Counted from the first letter of the stretch, positions 8,406 through 19,195 are shown. The stretch: 64,000 bases of DNA from Ruminococcaceae bacterium AM07-15 (GCA_003477405.1 QUDE01000003.1:1-64000); one strand, 5' to 3'. Translations and numbers: made by a program. Notes: generated by a model not told the origin, from the sequence alone.

Positions 8406-10202
8406 TCATCGGTAATCCTTGGGGGAAGAAACGATGTTTTTCACAAATGATTCCATCTCATCCTCTCTGTACCAGCTGTACGAATAGACCGTATACTTTT
8501 CATGTCCATCCCGCTGGAAGGCCGCATCGCTTCGCAGGAAGAAGGCATTCCGGTTCCCATTGGTGTCCGCCCATGTGAGATCCACATTGTACCAGACTCC
8601 ATCCAGCTGCACCTTGTTCCACTGGTGTCCTTCGCTATAGTCTTCCGGATAAGCACGCACATGGACACAGGGAATCCCGGCCATATTCATCAGAAGCTGA
8701 AAAGCCTCGCTGTAACCGTCACACACCACATCCACGCCGTTGGCAAACCCCATCCAGCTATGGCACAGCCAGTATTCCGGATCTGCTTCCAGGATCTCCC
8801 GTTCCTCTGTGCTGGGACTGATAACATCGATCCCCTGGCTCTCATATTTCTTGATCAGCGAGTAATTGTATTTTGTATTGTCGATCACTGCGTTATACAG
8901 GGTTTTCACGATCTCATAATCACTCATGCCCTCGGTCACATGTTCCTCATAGAAATCGATCATCCAGTCCATGGAATCCAGCAGATACTGTCTGCCGTTG
9001 TCCGGCGCTACCTTATACAGTTCCATGAATCCATCCCACTGGTCGCCGGAAAGATATCCCTTCTCCCGATAGAGGGGCATATTGATATATTCCGGATTGA
9101 ACACATCCCGATAAGCCTCCAGATCCGCCGGCATCAGCGATACATGGCTTTTCCATTCCTGCCGGTTTGTTACGGTGCTGGCGATGATCTCCGTCTGCTT
9201 CTGATACACCTCCTGATCGCGTTCGAAGGCGATGGCCGGATCCCCGGAATACTGCCGATCCAGTTCCGCCGCATCGATCTGCTGGTAAGCCTCCTCATTG
9301 GCTATGTATTCCGGCCAGGTGGGGAAATACCCCCGCTCTGCGCAGTAATTCCAGATCTGCTCCATATAGGCTTCTACCGAAGGATAGCTGGAGAAATCGG
9401 TGAAGACTGTGGTCACTCCGAATTCTTCCCGGAGATAATCCATCTGCTCCGGCAGGCTTTCATACTCTGCCGCCAGATTCACTATCTCACTCAGCTGGGG
9501 AATGCCCCGCATTTTCACAGCTCCCTGGTTTTTCAGCTGTTCCAGCAGGGTGATGTCCTGTCCCTTATAGGCAGCGTCCAGCGCCTCATAGGCTATATAC
9601 ATGGCATCGCTGCGGGTGAAGCCTTCCCCGGACAGCATGGGGCACAGCAGGCCCACCTGCCCGGCCAGCCCATAGGGATCGTTCCAGGCAAAATCTCCGG
9701 CCTGATCGGAATAATTCAGCATCCGCAGCACCAAAGTGAGGAATTGTTCCATTGTGATGGAAGCCGTACCGGAAAATGTGGTAGCCGATGTGCCATTGAC
9801 GATACCCTTTTCATAGGCATAGCCCACATAGGGCTTGGCCCACTGTACCACATCGGTAAAAGGCGCGGTGTATGCACTAGCCAGCGCCTGCTCTTCTGCC
9901 CCCAACAGACGCACCAGCAGCGTTGTGGCCTCCTGCCGTGTCAGGGTGCTGTCCAGATTCATATCCACATTTCCATCTTCATCGGCAGCCGCTCCATTGA
10001 CCAGGCCATAGCTATACAGCACGGTGGAAGGAAAATCGCCGATATGCCGGGTATCCGCATATCCGGTGCCATCCACCACCGTGGCCCCCTCATACTCGTC
10101 CACTTTCAAAGCCTGGGCATGGCCCATCGCCGCAGTGATGGTCATGGCCAATGTCAGCCCAGTGGCCAGAAATCGCTGTTTCCATCGATGTTTCACTCTC
10201 AT
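8406..10202 (-). CDS. SLH-domain surface protein with transglutaminase-like domain
   Basis: The 598-residue precursor has a Sec signal peptide (about residues 1-31). SLH-type repeats over roughly residues 50-210 (for example [23 protein letters not shown]) would bind secondary cell-wall polymer. The C-terminal transglutaminase-like cysteine-protease fold has a visible triad: Cys494 in VCDGYSEA, His526 in GHQWN and Asp541 in DLTWAD. It should act outside the cell on peptides or cell-wall proteins; the substrate is unknown. The gene is divergent from the chemoreceptor gene. Confidence 0.85.
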   Translation of the reverse strand: MRVKHRWKQRFLATGLTLAMTITAAMGHAQALKVDEYEGATVVDGTGYADTRHIGDFPSTVLYSYGLVNGAAADEDGNVDMNLDSTLTRQEATTLLVRLLGAEEQALASAYTAPFTDVVQWAKPYVGYAYEKGIVNGTSATTFSGTASITMEQFLTLVLRMLNYSDQAGDFAWNDPYGLAGQVGLLCPMLSGEGFTRSDAMYIAYEALDAAYKGQDITLLEQLKNQGAVKMRGIPQLSEIVNLAAEYESLPEQMDYLREEFGVTTVFTDFSSYPSVEAYMEQIWNYCAERGYFPTWPEYIANEEAYQQIDAAELDRQYSGDPAIAFERDQEVYQKQTEIIASTVTNRQEWKSHVSLMPADLEAYRDVFNPEYINMPLYREKGYLSGDQWDGFMELYKVAPDNGRQYLLDSMDWMIDFYEEHVTEGMSDYEIVKTLYNAVIDNTKYNYSLIKKYESQGIDVISPSTEEREILEADPEYWLCHSWMGFANGVDVVCDGYSEAFQLLMNMAGIPCVHVRAYPEDYSEGHQWNKVQLDGVWYNVDLTWADTNGNRNAFFLRSDAAFQRDGHEKYTVYSYSWYREDEMESFVKNIVSSPKDYR

Positions 10203-10426
10203 TCCTCCTGTTTCAAAAAATCACCAAAAGTATACGGTATTTTTATCGTTTTCGCAAGCCATTCTTCCATGCTTTACCTGAATTTTTCATCCCCAGCCCC
10301 GCTGCCGATGGCTGCAAAACAGCCAGTAGCGCCTTTCTCCAGCTCCTGCATAGATATGAACGACAGCCTTTGTATACCAAAGGCCTTTCCCACTATGCTA
10401 TTTCACGCTGCGAAGGAGTTACATCC

Positions 10427-12112
10427 ATGCATCAAATACTGAAAAATCTATCCCTGCGCCGCAAGTTGACGCTGGCCTTCGGCACGATCATCCTCTTCTG
10501 TACCGTGGCGGCCATCATCGGCGCATGGGGCATCGGATCTGTCTTTACCAAAAGCCGCACCCTATACAGGGATTTCGGCCAGTCCCAAGGCATGGTCAAC
10601 CGTATTCTGGCCGATTTCAAACAAAATGAACTGCTCATCAGCACGCTTCTGATCAACACCGATCCCCAGGGGCGTGAAACTTTGCTGGCCGCTTTGGAGG
10701 AAAACCAGCAAACTTTGCAAAACAGCTTTTCGGAAAGCAGCGACCTGGGGTATCTGGACAGTCTGTCGGTCGAAGCCCTCCAGGAGCTGGAAAGCCTGCT
10801 GGAGCAATACTTTGCCGTGCAAAAGCAGGTGGTGGAATTATCCGCCCATTCTCCAGAACAAGCCATCCCCCTTTTCACCCAAGAGCTGATGGTCCAGGGA
10901 GATCAAGTGGACACGATCATCCAACAGGTCATCGGCGCTCAAACCCAGACTGGCGAACAGATGCTGCAGGAATTGGGCTCCAATACCCTTCGGGTCATGA
11001 TCGCTTTGGGTGTTTTTCTCCTGTTTTCCCTTCTCTATTCCGGAGTGATTTCCCACAATATGTCTTCTTCCATCAGAAAATCCGTCCAGGGATTGCTGAC
11101 AGGAATGGAACATTTAGGCGCCGGCCAGCTGGGAACTCGCGTGGATGCGCTCAGCCAGGATGATCTGGGGAGGATCGCCCAAATGTTCAACAGCACCTGC
11201 GAAACACTGGACACCTATGTTTCCCAGGTGAATGAGATCATGTCCCAGGTGGCCGCCGGCCGTCTGGTTTATGATGATCCCGTGGCGTTCCAGGGGGACT
11301 TTCTCACCATGCAGCAGTCCATTCTGAGCATGGTGCAGCAAGAAAATCAGCTGATCCGCCTGGTGCGGGACACCACCGAACAGGTGACGATGGCCGCAGA
11401 GCAGGTTTCGGTCTCCTCCCAGTCTCTGGCCCAAAGCTCTGCTGAACAAGCCGGATCGGTGCAGCAGCTTTCCGCCTCCCTGGCCGAGTTCGCCCAAAAC
11501 ATGTCCACCGCTGTGGAAGATGCGGGAACCACCAGCCAGCAAACCCAGCAGGCCGGGGAGCTGACCCATCTCACCGATGAAAAAATGGAGCAGATGCTGA
11601 AGGCCATGGATGAAATCGGTGCCGCTTCTCAAGAAATGGGCAAAATCGTAAAATCCATCGACAGCATCGCCTTTCAAACCAATCTGTTGGCCTTGAATGC
11701 CGCCGTGGAGGCCGCCCGGGCCGGCAGTGCCGGAAAGGGCTTTGCCGTCATTGCCGATACCGTTCGCCAGCTGGCCATCAAAAGCAGCGAAGAAGCCCAG
11801 GAAACAGCCCGTTTGCTGCAAAGCACATTGGAAGCCGTGGCTACCGGCAAACAACTGGCTGCTGACGCCGCCGATCTGCTTCGGAACACCTCCGCCGCTT
11901 CCAGCCAATCGGTTCAGGCCACCGCCAAAGTGCTGGACACCCTCACCAATCAATTTTCCGCCCTGGAGCAGCTTCATGCCGCTTTGGAGCAGATCAACGC
12001 CGCCATCCAAACCAACTCCGCCTCTGCTGAGGAAAGCGCAGCGGCCAGCCAGCAGCTGCACGCCCAGTCCTCCGCTCTGGAGCAGCATGTGAGCGTTTTC
12101 ACCTTGAATTAA
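10427..12112 (+). CDS. Methyl-accepting chemotaxis protein
   Basis: The 561-residue receptor has a first membrane helix at about residues 14-36, an extracellular four-helix-type sensor (40-188), a second helix at about 189-208, a HAMP linker (about 210-262) and a cytoplasmic signalling coiled coil. The conserved hairpin tip is near residue 415 ([19 protein letters not shown], followed by GKGFAVIA). The start at 10427 follows GAAGGAG; longer upstream reading lacks a ribosome site and would add a non-membrane tail. It likely links an external signal to CheW/CheA. It is monocistronic, with a terminator at 12130. Confidence 0.9.
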   Translation: MHQILKNLSLRRKLTLAFGTIILFCTVAAIIGAWGIGSVFTKSRTLYRDFGQSQGMVNRILADFKQNELLISTLLINTDPQGRETLLAALEENQQTLQNSFSESSDLGYLDSLSVEALQELESLLEQYFAVQKQVVELSAHSPEQAIPLFTQELMVQGDQVDTIIQQVIGAQTQTGEQMLQELGSNTLRVMIALGVFLLFSLLYSGVISHNMSSSIRKSVQGLLTGMEHLGAGQLGTRVDALSQDDLGRIAQMFNSTCETLDTYVSQVNEIMSQVAAGRLVYDDPVAFQGDFLTMQQSILSMVQQENQLIRLVRDTTEQVTMAAEQVSVSSQSLAQSSAEQAGSVQQLSASLAEFAQNMSTAVEDAGTTSQQTQQAGELTHLTDEKMEQMLKAMDEIGAASQEMGKIVKSIDSIAFQTNLLALNAAVEAARAGSAGKGFAVIADTVRQLAIKSSEEAQETARLLQSTLEAVATGKQLAADAADLLRNTSAASSQSVQATAKVLDTLTNQFSALEQLHAALEQINAAIQTNSASAEESAAASQQLHAQSSALEQHVSVFTLN

Positions 12113-12129
12113 CCCCCTTTTTCGCAATC

Positions 12130-12162
12130 AAAAAACAGGAGCCCAAGGGCTCCTGTTTTTGA
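12130..12162. terminator. Bidirectional terminator
   Basis: Stem AAAAACAGGAGCCC / GGGCTCCTGTTTTT lies between the chemoreceptor and the convergent topoisomerase genes. Confidence 0.85.
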
Positions 12163-12168
12163 CTTCAC

Positions 12169-14352
12169 TTACATTTCCAGCGCCAGCTGCTTGTCGGGAG
12201 AATCCTCCTCTTTCAGCAAAGCTCCTGCCGCAGGAAGGGTTCGTGTGCGGTAACGGGCTACATTGACAATACCCGATTCCGCCAACAGAACGGCTTTTTT
12301 TACCTTTTTGTTCTTTTTCAGGCTCATCACCACCACACCCTGAGAAGAACGGGTGGCTTTGGGCGCCACGGCGGCCGTGGACACCACCAGTGCCCGACTG
12401 TCGGTGGAATAGAGCACCGCTTCCCCCTCTTCCGGCAAATGCAGTACCGAAACCAGGGGGGATTTATCGCAATAGGCCCCGGTCAGCCTTCTCCGGTTGG
12501 ATTTGGTATCAAAGCTCTTCACCGGGATCTTGGCCACCTTGCCGTTTTCATACACATACAGCAAGTGACCGCTATAATCCCCAGGCAGGAAGCAGAAGAT
12601 CACCCGCTCTCCATCGCTCATCTGGAGCTTTTGAGGCAGATAATCCCCCAGCAGACTGGCCTTGCCATCGTCAAACTCATGGAGACGGCACTTATAAGCC
12701 TGCACCTTATCGGTGAGGAAGATGATTTCGCTCTTGTTGGTGCACTCCGCCGTCAGGATAACGGCGTCCCCTTCCTTCACCTTCTGCTCTCCGCTCATCC
12801 GCAGAGACTGGGGCGTGATCTTTTTGAAATACCCCTCCCGGGTAAGGAAAATATGCACCGGGTAGTCTTCAATGTGGTCTTCCTCGTGATACTCCACCAC
12901 CTGATCTTCATAGATGATGGCGGTGCGCCGGGGCGTCTTGTATTTTTTGTTGATCTCCCGCAGCTCGCCGATGATGATATTCTTGATCTTCCGGGAGTCG
13001 GCCAGAATGCCCTCCAGCTCCTGGATCTCCTGGGCCAGCTCGTCGGTCTCCCGGGTACGCTTCAGAATATGCTCTTTGTTGATGTTCCGCAGCTTGATCT
13101 CGGCCACATATTCTGCCTGGAGCTCGTCGATGCCGAAACCGATCATCAGATTGGGCACCACTTCGCTGTCCTCTTCGGTGTCCCGGATGATGGCAATGGC
13201 CCGGTCGATATCCAGCAGGATCTTCCGCAAGCCCAGCAGCAAATGGAGCTTTTCCTTCTTTTTGCCCAGGTCAAAATAAACTCTGCGGCGAATGCACTCC
13301 ATCCGCCAGGCGCTCCACTCCTCCAGCAGCTGGCCTACGCCCAGCACCCGGGGCGTACCGCCGATGAGCACATTAAAATTGCAGCCAAAGGTGTCCATGA
13401 GCGGGGTCATCTTCATCAGTTTGGCCATCAGCTTCTGGGGGTCAGCGCCCCGCTTCAGGTCAATGGCGATCTTGAGACCCTCCAGACCGCTTTCGTCCCG
13501 CATATCGGAGATCTCCCGCACCTTCCCCTGGCGGATCAGGTCGGTGACCTTGTCCATAATGGCTTCAATGGTGGTGGTATAGGGGATCTCTGTGATCTCA
13601 ATGATGTTTTCCTTTTTCAGATAGTTCCACTTGGCCCGCACCCGGAAAGAGCCCCGGCCGGTGCGGTAGATTTCCTCCATCTGTCCCTCGTCCAGGATCA
13701 GTTCGCCTCCGGTGGGGAAATCCGGCCCTTTCAATGTATCCATCAGCCGGCAGCCGGGATTTTTCAGATAGGCAATGGCCGTATCGCAGACTTCATTCAG
13801 ATTGAAGCCGCAGATGGAAGAGGCCATGCCCACGGCAATGCCCAGATTGGCGCTGACCAGAATGTTGGGGAAACGGGTGGGCAGCAAGGTGGGTTCTTTC
13901 ATGGTGCCATCGTAGTTGTCCACAAAATCCACGGCATCGCAATCGATATCGGCAAAGATCTCCCCGCAGAAGGGGTCCAGCTTCACCTCGGTATACCGGG
14001 AAGCGGCATAAGCCATATCTCGGGAATAGACCTTGCCGAAGTTTCCTTTGCTGTCCACAAAGGGAGTGAGCAGGGATTCGTTGCCCCGGGCCAGGCGCAC
14101 CATGGTCTCATAAATGGCAGCATCGCCATGGGGATTGAGCCGCATGGTTTGTCCCACCACATTGGCCGACTTGGTACGGGCCCCCTGCAAAAGCCCCATC
14201 TTGTACATGGTGTACAACAATTTGCGGTGAGAGGGCTTGAAGCCGTCGATCTCCGGGATGGCCCGGGAAAGAATGACGCTCATGGCATAGGGCATATAGT
14301 TTTCTTCCAGGGTTTTTGTGATGGGCTGGGGAATAAAACGGTCTTTGGGCAA
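12169..14352 (-). CDS. DNA topoisomerase IV/gyrase-like subunit A
   Basis: The 727-residue type IIA topoisomerase subunit cleaves and rejoins both DNA strands. The breakage domain starts MPYAMSVILSRAIPEIDGFKPSHRKLLY and the catalytic tyrosine is Tyr120 (AASRYTEVKL). A coiled coil and a short C-terminal beta-pinwheel region follow. It lies 15 bp downstream of its B-subunit partner, and the two form an operon. It is shorter than most GyrA (about 800-840) and belongs to a divergent clostridial ParC/GyrA-like group. I cannot tell from this window whether it supplements a separate gyrase. Confidence 0.88.
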   Translation of the reverse strand: MPKDRFIPQPITKTLEENYMPYAMSVILSRAIPEIDGFKPSHRKLLYTMYKMGLLQGARTKSANVVGQTMRLNPHGDAAIYETMVRLARGNESLLTPFVDSKGNFGKVYSRDMAYAASRYTEVKLDPFCGEIFADIDCDAVDFVDNYDGTMKEPTLLPTRFPNILVSANLGIAVGMASSICGFNLNEVCDTAIAYLKNPGCRLMDTLKGPDFPTGGELILDEGQMEEIYRTGRGSFRVRAKWNYLKKENIIEITEIPYTTTIEAIMDKVTDLIRQGKVREISDMRDESGLEGLKIAIDLKRGADPQKLMAKLMKMTPLMDTFGCNFNVLIGGTPRVLGVGQLLEEWSAWRMECIRRRVYFDLGKKKEKLHLLLGLRKILLDIDRAIAIIRDTEEDSEVVPNLMIGFGIDELQAEYVAEIKLRNINKEHILKRTRETDELAQEIQELEGILADSRKIKNIIIGELREINKKYKTPRRTAIIYEDQVVEYHEEDHIEDYPVHIFLTREGYFKKITPQSLRMSGEQKVKEGDAVILTAECTNKSEIIFLTDKVQAYKCRLHEFDDGKASLLGDYLPQKLQMSDGERVIFCFLPGDYSGHLLYVYENGKVAKIPVKSFDTKSNRRRLTGAYCDKSPLVSVLHLPEEGEAVLYSTDSRALVVSTAAVAPKATRSSQGVVVMSLKKNKKVKKAVLLAESGIVNVARYRTRTLPAAGALLKEEDSPDKQLALEM

Positions 14353-14367
14353 AACTCTTTTCCTCCT

Positions 14368-16386
14368 TTAGCTCACATCGGTGAGATCCAGATATTCGCT
14401 GCCGTGCTGGGCGATATAGTCCTTGCGGCCCTGGAGGTTGTCCCCCAGCAGCAGATCAAACACCTGGCTGGTTTTTTCGGCGTCCTCGGGCATCACCCGG
14501 ATCAGTCTCCGGGTCTCCGGATTCATGGTGGTCTGCCACATCATTTCCGGCTCGTTTTCACCCAATCCCTTGGAGCGCTGGATGGAGCATTTCCCCTCCA
14601 GCTTTTTGACGATGTCGTCCCGCTCCTTATCGGTATAGGCAAAATAGGTCTTGGGAGCCTTTTTGCTCCCCTTGCCCCCTTTGGTGTTGATCTCATACAA
14701 AGGGGTCTCAGCGATATAGACATATCCCTTCTCAATGAGCTGAGGAGTGAGACGATAGAGCATGGTGAGCACCAGAGTGCGGATCTGGAATCCGTCCACA
14801 TCGCCATCGGTGCAGATGACCACCTTGTTCCACCGGAGCATATTCAGATCAAAAGAAGAAAGCTCCTTGTTGCGGGTCTGGATCTCCACCCCGCAGCCCA
14901 GCACTTTGATCAGATCGGTGATGATGTCGCTTTTGAGAATCTTATTGTAATCGGCTTTGAGGCAGTTGAGGATCTTGCCCCGGATGGGCATGATGGCCTG
15001 AAATTCCGGGTCACGCCCCTGCTTGCAGGAACCCAGGGCGGAGTCGCCCTCCACGATATAGACCTCCCGCTTGTCCAGGTCCTTGCTGCGGCAATCCACG
15101 AACTTCTGCACCCGGTTGGTCACATCCATGGTGCCGGCCAGCTTCTTTTTGATGTTCAGCCGGGTCTTTTCCGCCTGCTCCCGGCTGCGCTTGTTCACCA
15201 GCACCTGATCGGCGATCTTGTCGGCCTCCTGGCGGTTTTCGATGAAATAGATCTCCAGAGTGGAACGAAGGAACTCGGTCATCATCTCCTGGATGAATTT
15301 ATTGGTAATGGCCTTTTTGGTCTGGTTTTCATAGGAGGTGTAGGTGGAAAAGCCATTGGTCACCAGAATCAGGCTGTCGGAAATGTCGGCAAAAGAGACC
15401 TTGCTTTCGTTTTTCTGGTATTTTCCCGTCTGCTTCAGATAGGCATCCAAGGCAGAGACAAAAGCCGAGCGGGCCGCCTTGTCCGGCGCGCCGCCATGCT
15501 CCAGCCAGGAGGAGTTGTGGTAATACTCCAACAGAGCCCCCACATTGGAAAAACAGAAAGCGGCCTGGACCTTTACCTTGTATTCCGGCTTGTCCGACCG
15601 GTCTCTTCCCCGGCGCTCGGTCTGATTGAACTGCACCGAAGTCAGGGCATTGTCCCCGGCCAGCTCCTTTACATAGTCCACAATGCCGTTTTCGTAGTAA
15701 AAGTCCTCTTCCTCAAACTTGCCCTTCTCCACCTCCTGACGGAAGTGAAAACGCAGTCCCTGATTGACCACGGCCTGCTTTTTCAGCACCTGCTGAAAAT
15801 ATTCTTTGGGGATGCGGGTATCGGTGAACACATCCAGATCCAGTTTGAAACGGTGGGTGGTACCCGTCTGTTTTGGAGAACAGGGCTCTTTCAGCAGTTT
15901 GTCCGGCCCTTCGGTCACATTCTCTCCCCGGCGGAAATGGAGGGTATACTGCCAGCCATCCCGGCGGGAGATCACATCCATATATTCCGAAGAATACTGG
16001 GTGGCGCAGGCGCCCAAACCGTTGAGGCCCAGGGAATATTCGTAATTCTCCCCTTCGGCGTTGCCGTATTTTCCGCCGGCATAGAGCTCGCAGTAGATCA
16101 GTTCCCAGTTATAACGGCCTTCCCGCTCGTTGTAATCCACCGGCACGCCCCGGCCGAAGTCCTGCACCTCGATAGACCCGTCCAGAAAATGGGTCACATT
16201 GATCACATGGCCAAACCCTTCCCGGGCTTCGTCGATGGAATTGGAGAGGATCTCAAAAAAGGCGTGCTCGCAGCCCTCGATCCCATCGGAGCCGAAAATG
16301 ACCCCGGGCCGCTTGCGCACCCGGTCGGCTCCTTTCAGAGCCGAAATGCTCTCGTTGCCATATTCCTGCTTCTTCTTTCTTGTCAT
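14368..16386 (-). CDS. DNA topoisomerase IV/gyrase-like subunit B
   Basis: The 672-residue ATPase subunit partners the adjacent A subunit. A GHKL ATPase domain (EILSNSIDEA, DFGRGVPVD, LGLNGLGACATQYSSEY) is followed by a transducer and a TOPRIM domain with YIVEGDSALGSCKQGRDPEFQ and CTDGDVDGFQI, giving the acidic metal-binding residues. The start at 16386 (MTRKKKQEYGN) is supported by GGAGGG just upstream. A longer frame to 16440 adds residues with no ribosome site. Confidence 0.9.
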   Translation of the reverse strand: MTRKKKQEYGNESISALKGADRVRKRPGVIFGSDGIEGCEHAFFEILSNSIDEAREGFGHVINVTHFLDGSIEVQDFGRGVPVDYNEREGRYNWELIYCELYAGGKYGNAEGENYEYSLGLNGLGACATQYSSEYMDVISRRDGWQYTLHFRRGENVTEGPDKLLKEPCSPKQTGTTHRFKLDLDVFTDTRIPKEYFQQVLKKQAVVNQGLRFHFRQEVEKGKFEEEDFYYENGIVDYVKELAGDNALTSVQFNQTERRGRDRSDKPEYKVKVQAAFCFSNVGALLEYYHNSSWLEHGGAPDKAARSAFVSALDAYLKQTGKYQKNESKVSFADISDSLILVTNGFSTYTSYENQTKKAITNKFIQEMMTEFLRSTLEIYFIENRQEADKIADQVLVNKRSREQAEKTRLNIKKKLAGTMDVTNRVQKFVDCRSKDLDKREVYIVEGDSALGSCKQGRDPEFQAIMPIRGKILNCLKADYNKILKSDIITDLIKVLGCGVEIQTRNKELSSFDLNMLRWNKVVICTDGDVDGFQIRTLVLTMLYRLTPQLIEKGYVYIAETPLYEINTKGGKGSKKAPKTYFAYTDKERDDIVKKLEGKCSIQRSKGLGENEPEMMWQTTMNPETRRLIRVMPEDAEKTSQVFDLLLGDNLQGRKDYIAQHGSEYLDLTDVS

Positions 16387-16636
16387 ATACCCTCCGAAAA
16401 AAGCCCCCTCTCCAAGGCATCCCTTGAAAAGCCAGGGCATACATTGATACCATAACGGGCCATCCTGCCAAAAATGCCTTTCCCAAGGCGCAAAAGAACA
16501 AAGCCCCGCAGGACGCGGCTTAATTCATATCATAATCAAAAAAAGCCGCTCTGTCAAATGGCCCTCTGTTCCCTCTGTGTATATTTGCCGGAAAAGGGAA
16601 AAAAATATTCCCATCCTGCTTTCGGAGGTATTTACC

Positions 16637-16894
16637 ATGCGTGTATTTTCTTTCCCCTTTGGCAAAAAGAAGGTCCCTTCTCCTCTGGAGCTTCGTCAGG
16701 CCCAGCTGCTGGAAGACCTGACCGAAACCCGGCGGCAGTTGGCCGCCGCCCGTTGCCTCTTCCAGCAGGCCAGCGACCAGGACCTGGTGGCTGCCTCAGT
16801 CTATGAGATCAACGCCTTGCAGGCCCGTTACTCCTATCTACTCCACCAGGCCAAACTCCATGAAGTGCGGCGCTCAGCCTGGGCAGCATCCTGA
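16637..16894 (+). CDS. DUF2508 / YaaL-like protein
   Basis: The 85-residue protein matches the YaaL/DUF2508 family. The characteristic segment runs LLEDLTETRRQLAAARCLFQ, then ASDQDLVAASVYEINALQ and ARYSYLLHQAK. It is helical and cytoplasmic, with unknown function. In other Firmicutes such genes sit near recR, but here the gene is isolated. The start follows TCGGAGG. Confidence 0.75.
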   Translation: MRVFSFPFGKKKVPSPLELRQAQLLEDLTETRRQLAAARCLFQQASDQDLVAASVYEINALQARYSYLLHQAKLHEVRRSAWAAS

Positions 16895-16896
16895 AA

Positions 16897-16930
16897 ATAA
16901 AAAAGGACGGCACAGCCGTCCTTTTTTATT
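16897..16930. terminator. Bidirectional terminator
   Basis: Stem AAAAAAGGACGG / CCGTCCTTTTTT lies between the converging YaaL-like and TtcA-like genes, overlapping the end of the latter. Confidence 0.85.
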
Positions 16931-17657
16931 TGTCCGGAAACAAAGGTGTTTTTTCCCATCCCTCCAAAGGCTGACGCTGCACAGCGCCGAAAATCCGCCC
17001 CCGCAAGCCGGGATTTTGCTTTTCCAGCGTATTCAGCAGCTGCTTCACTTCTTCCCGCTTGGTGTTTTTGTCGGCGGGACAAGTGCTCTCCACCACCGGC
17101 AGATGCTCCCGGCGGACAAAATTGCGGATCTCCCGCTCCGGGATATAAAGCATGGGACGGATGCAGTGGATATCCTTCCGGCTGAGGTAGGTCACCGGAG
17201 AAAAGCTGTGAAAACGCCCTTCATAAAATAAGGAGAGCAAAACGGTCTCCACCACATCGTCAAAATGATGGCCCAGGGCCACCACCCGACACCCTTCGGC
17301 CAAAGCGGCATCGTTGAGGGCGCCCCGGCGCATCTTGGCACAGAGGGCACAAGGGTTGCTCTCTTTGCGGATGTCGAAGATCACCTGCTTCATCTGGGTC
17401 TGGCGGATCACATAAGGCACCTCAATGGCCCGGCAGAAATCGGCGATGGGAGAAAAATCCATTCCCTCAAATCCCATGTCCAATGTGATGGCCGTCAGCT
17501 CAAAACCGCCGGGATAAAACCGGCGCAGCTGAGAGAGCAGATACAGCAGGGCCAGGGAGTCCTTGCCCCCCGAGACCCCTACCGCCACCCGGCTGCCGGG
17601 AGGCACCATATTATAATCCTGCATACAGCGCCTAGCCAGCGCCAAAAGTTCTTTCAT
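16926..17657 (-). CDS. TtcA/TilS-type PP-loop ATPase (tRNA thiolation)
   Basis: The 243-residue protein has the PP-loop SGGKDS at about residues 29-34, the CxxC pair CALC near 103-106, and GHHFDDVVET. These are features of the TtcA family, which thiolates tRNA bases using a Fe-S cluster; a third cysteine (STCPADKNTKREE) also fits. Substrate position (C32 or other) cannot be settled from sequence. It is monocistronic and convergent with the YaaL-like gene. Confidence 0.82.
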   Translation of the reverse strand: MKELLALARRCMQDYNMVPPGSRVAVGVSGGKDSLALLYLLSQLRRFYPGGFELTAITLDMGFEGMDFSPIADFCRAIEVPYVIRQTQMKQVIFDIRKESNPCALCAKMRRGALNDAALAEGCRVVALGHHFDDVVETVLLSLFYEGRFHSFSPVTYLSRKDIHCIRPMLYIPEREIRNFVRREHLPVVESTCPADKNTKREEVKQLLNTLEKQNPGLRGRIFGAVQRQPLEGWEKTPLFPDK

Positions 17658-17819
17658 TTCTGATCACCGCTCTTCATTTTAAAGGAAAAGGGGGCTGTTT
17701 GGCAATGGAAAAAGACAAAAAATTTTGAAATGGAATGTGAGAAAATCGAAGATATCCGGCGTAAAACGGCAAAAACAAAAGGATACCCTCTTGCAAATCA
17801 CAATTTTGAAAAATAACTG

Positions 17820-17848
17820 TTGACACCGGTTTTCCCCTATGATATAAC
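17820..17848 (+). promoter_or_regulatory. Sigma-A promoter of rplM-rpsI
   Basis: Consensus TTGACA (17820-17825) and TATAAC (17843-17848) are separated by 17 bp, about 50 bp ahead of rplM. Its strength fits a ribosomal protein operon. Confidence 0.82.
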
Positions 17849-17898
17849 TAGTAAGGTCAAAAAATCAAACATTTATCACGATAAACGGAGGATTCAAG

Positions 17899-18330
17899 AT
17901 GTCCACATTCATGGCAAATGCTCAGACTATTGAGCGCAAATGGTACATCATCGATGCTGCCGGCAAATCCATGGGCAGAACCGCCGCCAAGGCCGCCGCT
18001 ATCCTGCGGGGCAAGCACAAGGTGGATTTTACCCCTCATGCCGACAACGGTGATTTCGTCATCATCATCAACGCCAAAGACGCCGTTCTCACCGGCAAAA
18101 AGCTGACCCAGAAATACTATCGCACCCACTCCGGTTATGTGGGCGGCCTGAAGGAGACCCAGTACAAGACTCTGATGGCCACAAAGCCCGAGCTGGCCAT
18201 GCGCCTTGCTGTCAAGGGCATGATGCCCAAGAACTCCGTGGGCCGCTGGTCTCTGGACCGTCTGAAGGTCTATGCCGGCCCCGAGCACAAACACCAGGCC
18301 CAGAAGCCCGTGGCCCTGGACGCTGAATAA
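17899..18330 (+). CDS. rplM: 50S ribosomal protein L13
   Basis: The 143-residue protein is typical bacterial uL13 ([42 protein letters not shown]). It follows a CGGAGG ribosome site and is 17 bp upstream of rpsI, the usual L13-S9 operon. Confidence 0.98.
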   Translation: MSTFMANAQTIERKWYIIDAAGKSMGRTAAKAAAILRGKHKVDFTPHADNGDFVIIINAKDAVLTGKKLTQKYYRTHSGYVGGLKETQYKTLMATKPELAMRLAVKGMMPKNSVGRWSLDRLKVYAGPEHKHQAQKPVALDAE

Positions 18331-18347
18331 TCAGGAGGATTGCGAAG

Positions 18348-18752
18348 ATGTATACACCGAAAAAAGCTTATTTCTATGGCACCGGCAGAAGAAAGAGCTC
18401 TGTCGCCCGCGTCCGTCTGATTCCCGGCGGCAGCGGCCAGATCACCATCAACAACCGGGAGTTTGACAACTACTTTGGTCTGGACACTCTGAAGACCATC
18501 GTCAAGCAGCCCCTGGAACTGGTGGGTGTCACCGGCCAGTTTGACCTGGATGTGAAGGTTCAGGGCGGCGGCTTCACCGGCCAGGCCGGCGCTATCCGCT
18601 TTGGCGTGGCCCGCGCTCTGCTGCAGGCCAACGAGGAGTACCGTCCTCTGCTGAAGAAGGCTGGCTTCCTCACCCGCGACCCCAGAATGAAGGAACGCAA
18701 GAAGTACGGCCTCAAGGCTGCCCGTCGCGCTCCGCAGTTCAGCAAGCGCTAA
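18348..18752 (+). CDS. rpsI: 30S ribosomal protein S9
   Basis: The 134-residue protein is bacterial uS9, with [15 protein letters not shown] near the start and the conserved basic tail RRAPQFSKR that reaches the ribosomal P site. The mobile region begins immediately downstream, so its 3' end may be the integration target, though the other junction is not in the window. Confidence 0.98.
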   Translation: MYTPKKAYFYGTGRRKSSVARVRLIPGGSGQITINNREFDNYFGLDTLKTIVKQPLELVGVTGQFDLDVKVQGGGFTGQAGAIRFGVARALLQANEEYRPLLKKAGFLTRDPRMKERKKYGLKAARRAPQFSKR

Positions 18753-18770
18753 ACTTTATCAAAAGTGGTC

Positions 18771-18806
18771 AAAAACCCCGGAACTACGCGGTTTCCGGGG
18801 TTTTTC
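18771..18806 (+). terminator. Terminator of rplM-rpsI
   Basis: Stem AAACCCCGGAA / TTCCGGGGTTT is followed by TTTTT. Confidence 0.88.
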
Positions 18807-19195
18807 CTTTTCAAATGGTTTGACGCAATTTGACAGAACGAAGCCTCTTTTAACCCGTTTTCTATGGGTTAAATGGTGGACAACCACCCCAAAAAGAGGG
18901 CTTATGGGTTAAAAAATAGGACAACCGAGACGCGATTTTGGGATGCCAAGGGGATGTTTATTTATACATCTCCAAGAGACCTTTTTCGTGAAAACGGTTT
19001 GTCTGAATTTGACCTAATTTGAACAAAAGAGAATAAATCTAATCGCCAAGCGCTCAGTATTTTCTACTGGGCGCTTTTTGCGTTTCCGGGGAATTTCATT
19101 CCGGGATAAGAAAAGGCCGTCACTTTCAATTTTTGAAGTGGCGGCTTTTTCTATTTCCAGAAGCCATAGAACAATTCAGAAATGAGGTGAAGTCA
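18807..19195. other. Non-coding left-boundary region of the ICE
   Basis: No credible gene lies in these roughly 390 bp. They contain two copies of GGTTTG-N4-AATTTGAC (18818-18834 and 18997-19013), a tandem imperfect repeat of about 23 bp (18863-18885 and 18903-18926, sharing TATGGGTTAAA and GGACAACC), and two hairpins with T-runs (19048-19079 and 19114-19150) that should insulate parA from rpsI. The repeats are candidates for recombinase or partition-protein binding. Confidence 0.55.
18863..18926 (+). repeat. Tandem imperfect direct repeat, about 40-bp period
   Basis: Two copies of TATGGGTTAAA followed closely by GGACAACC start at 18863 and 18903. A flanking inverted pair AAGCCTCTTTT / AAAAAGAGGGCTT encloses most of the first copy. 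Confidence 0.6.

Noticed and set aside
12439..16455. 1338-codon open frame on the plus strand
   Set aside because: It is the antisense shadow of the two topoisomerase genes, whose motifs on the minus strand are unmistakable; its translation has no recognisable domain or ribosome site.
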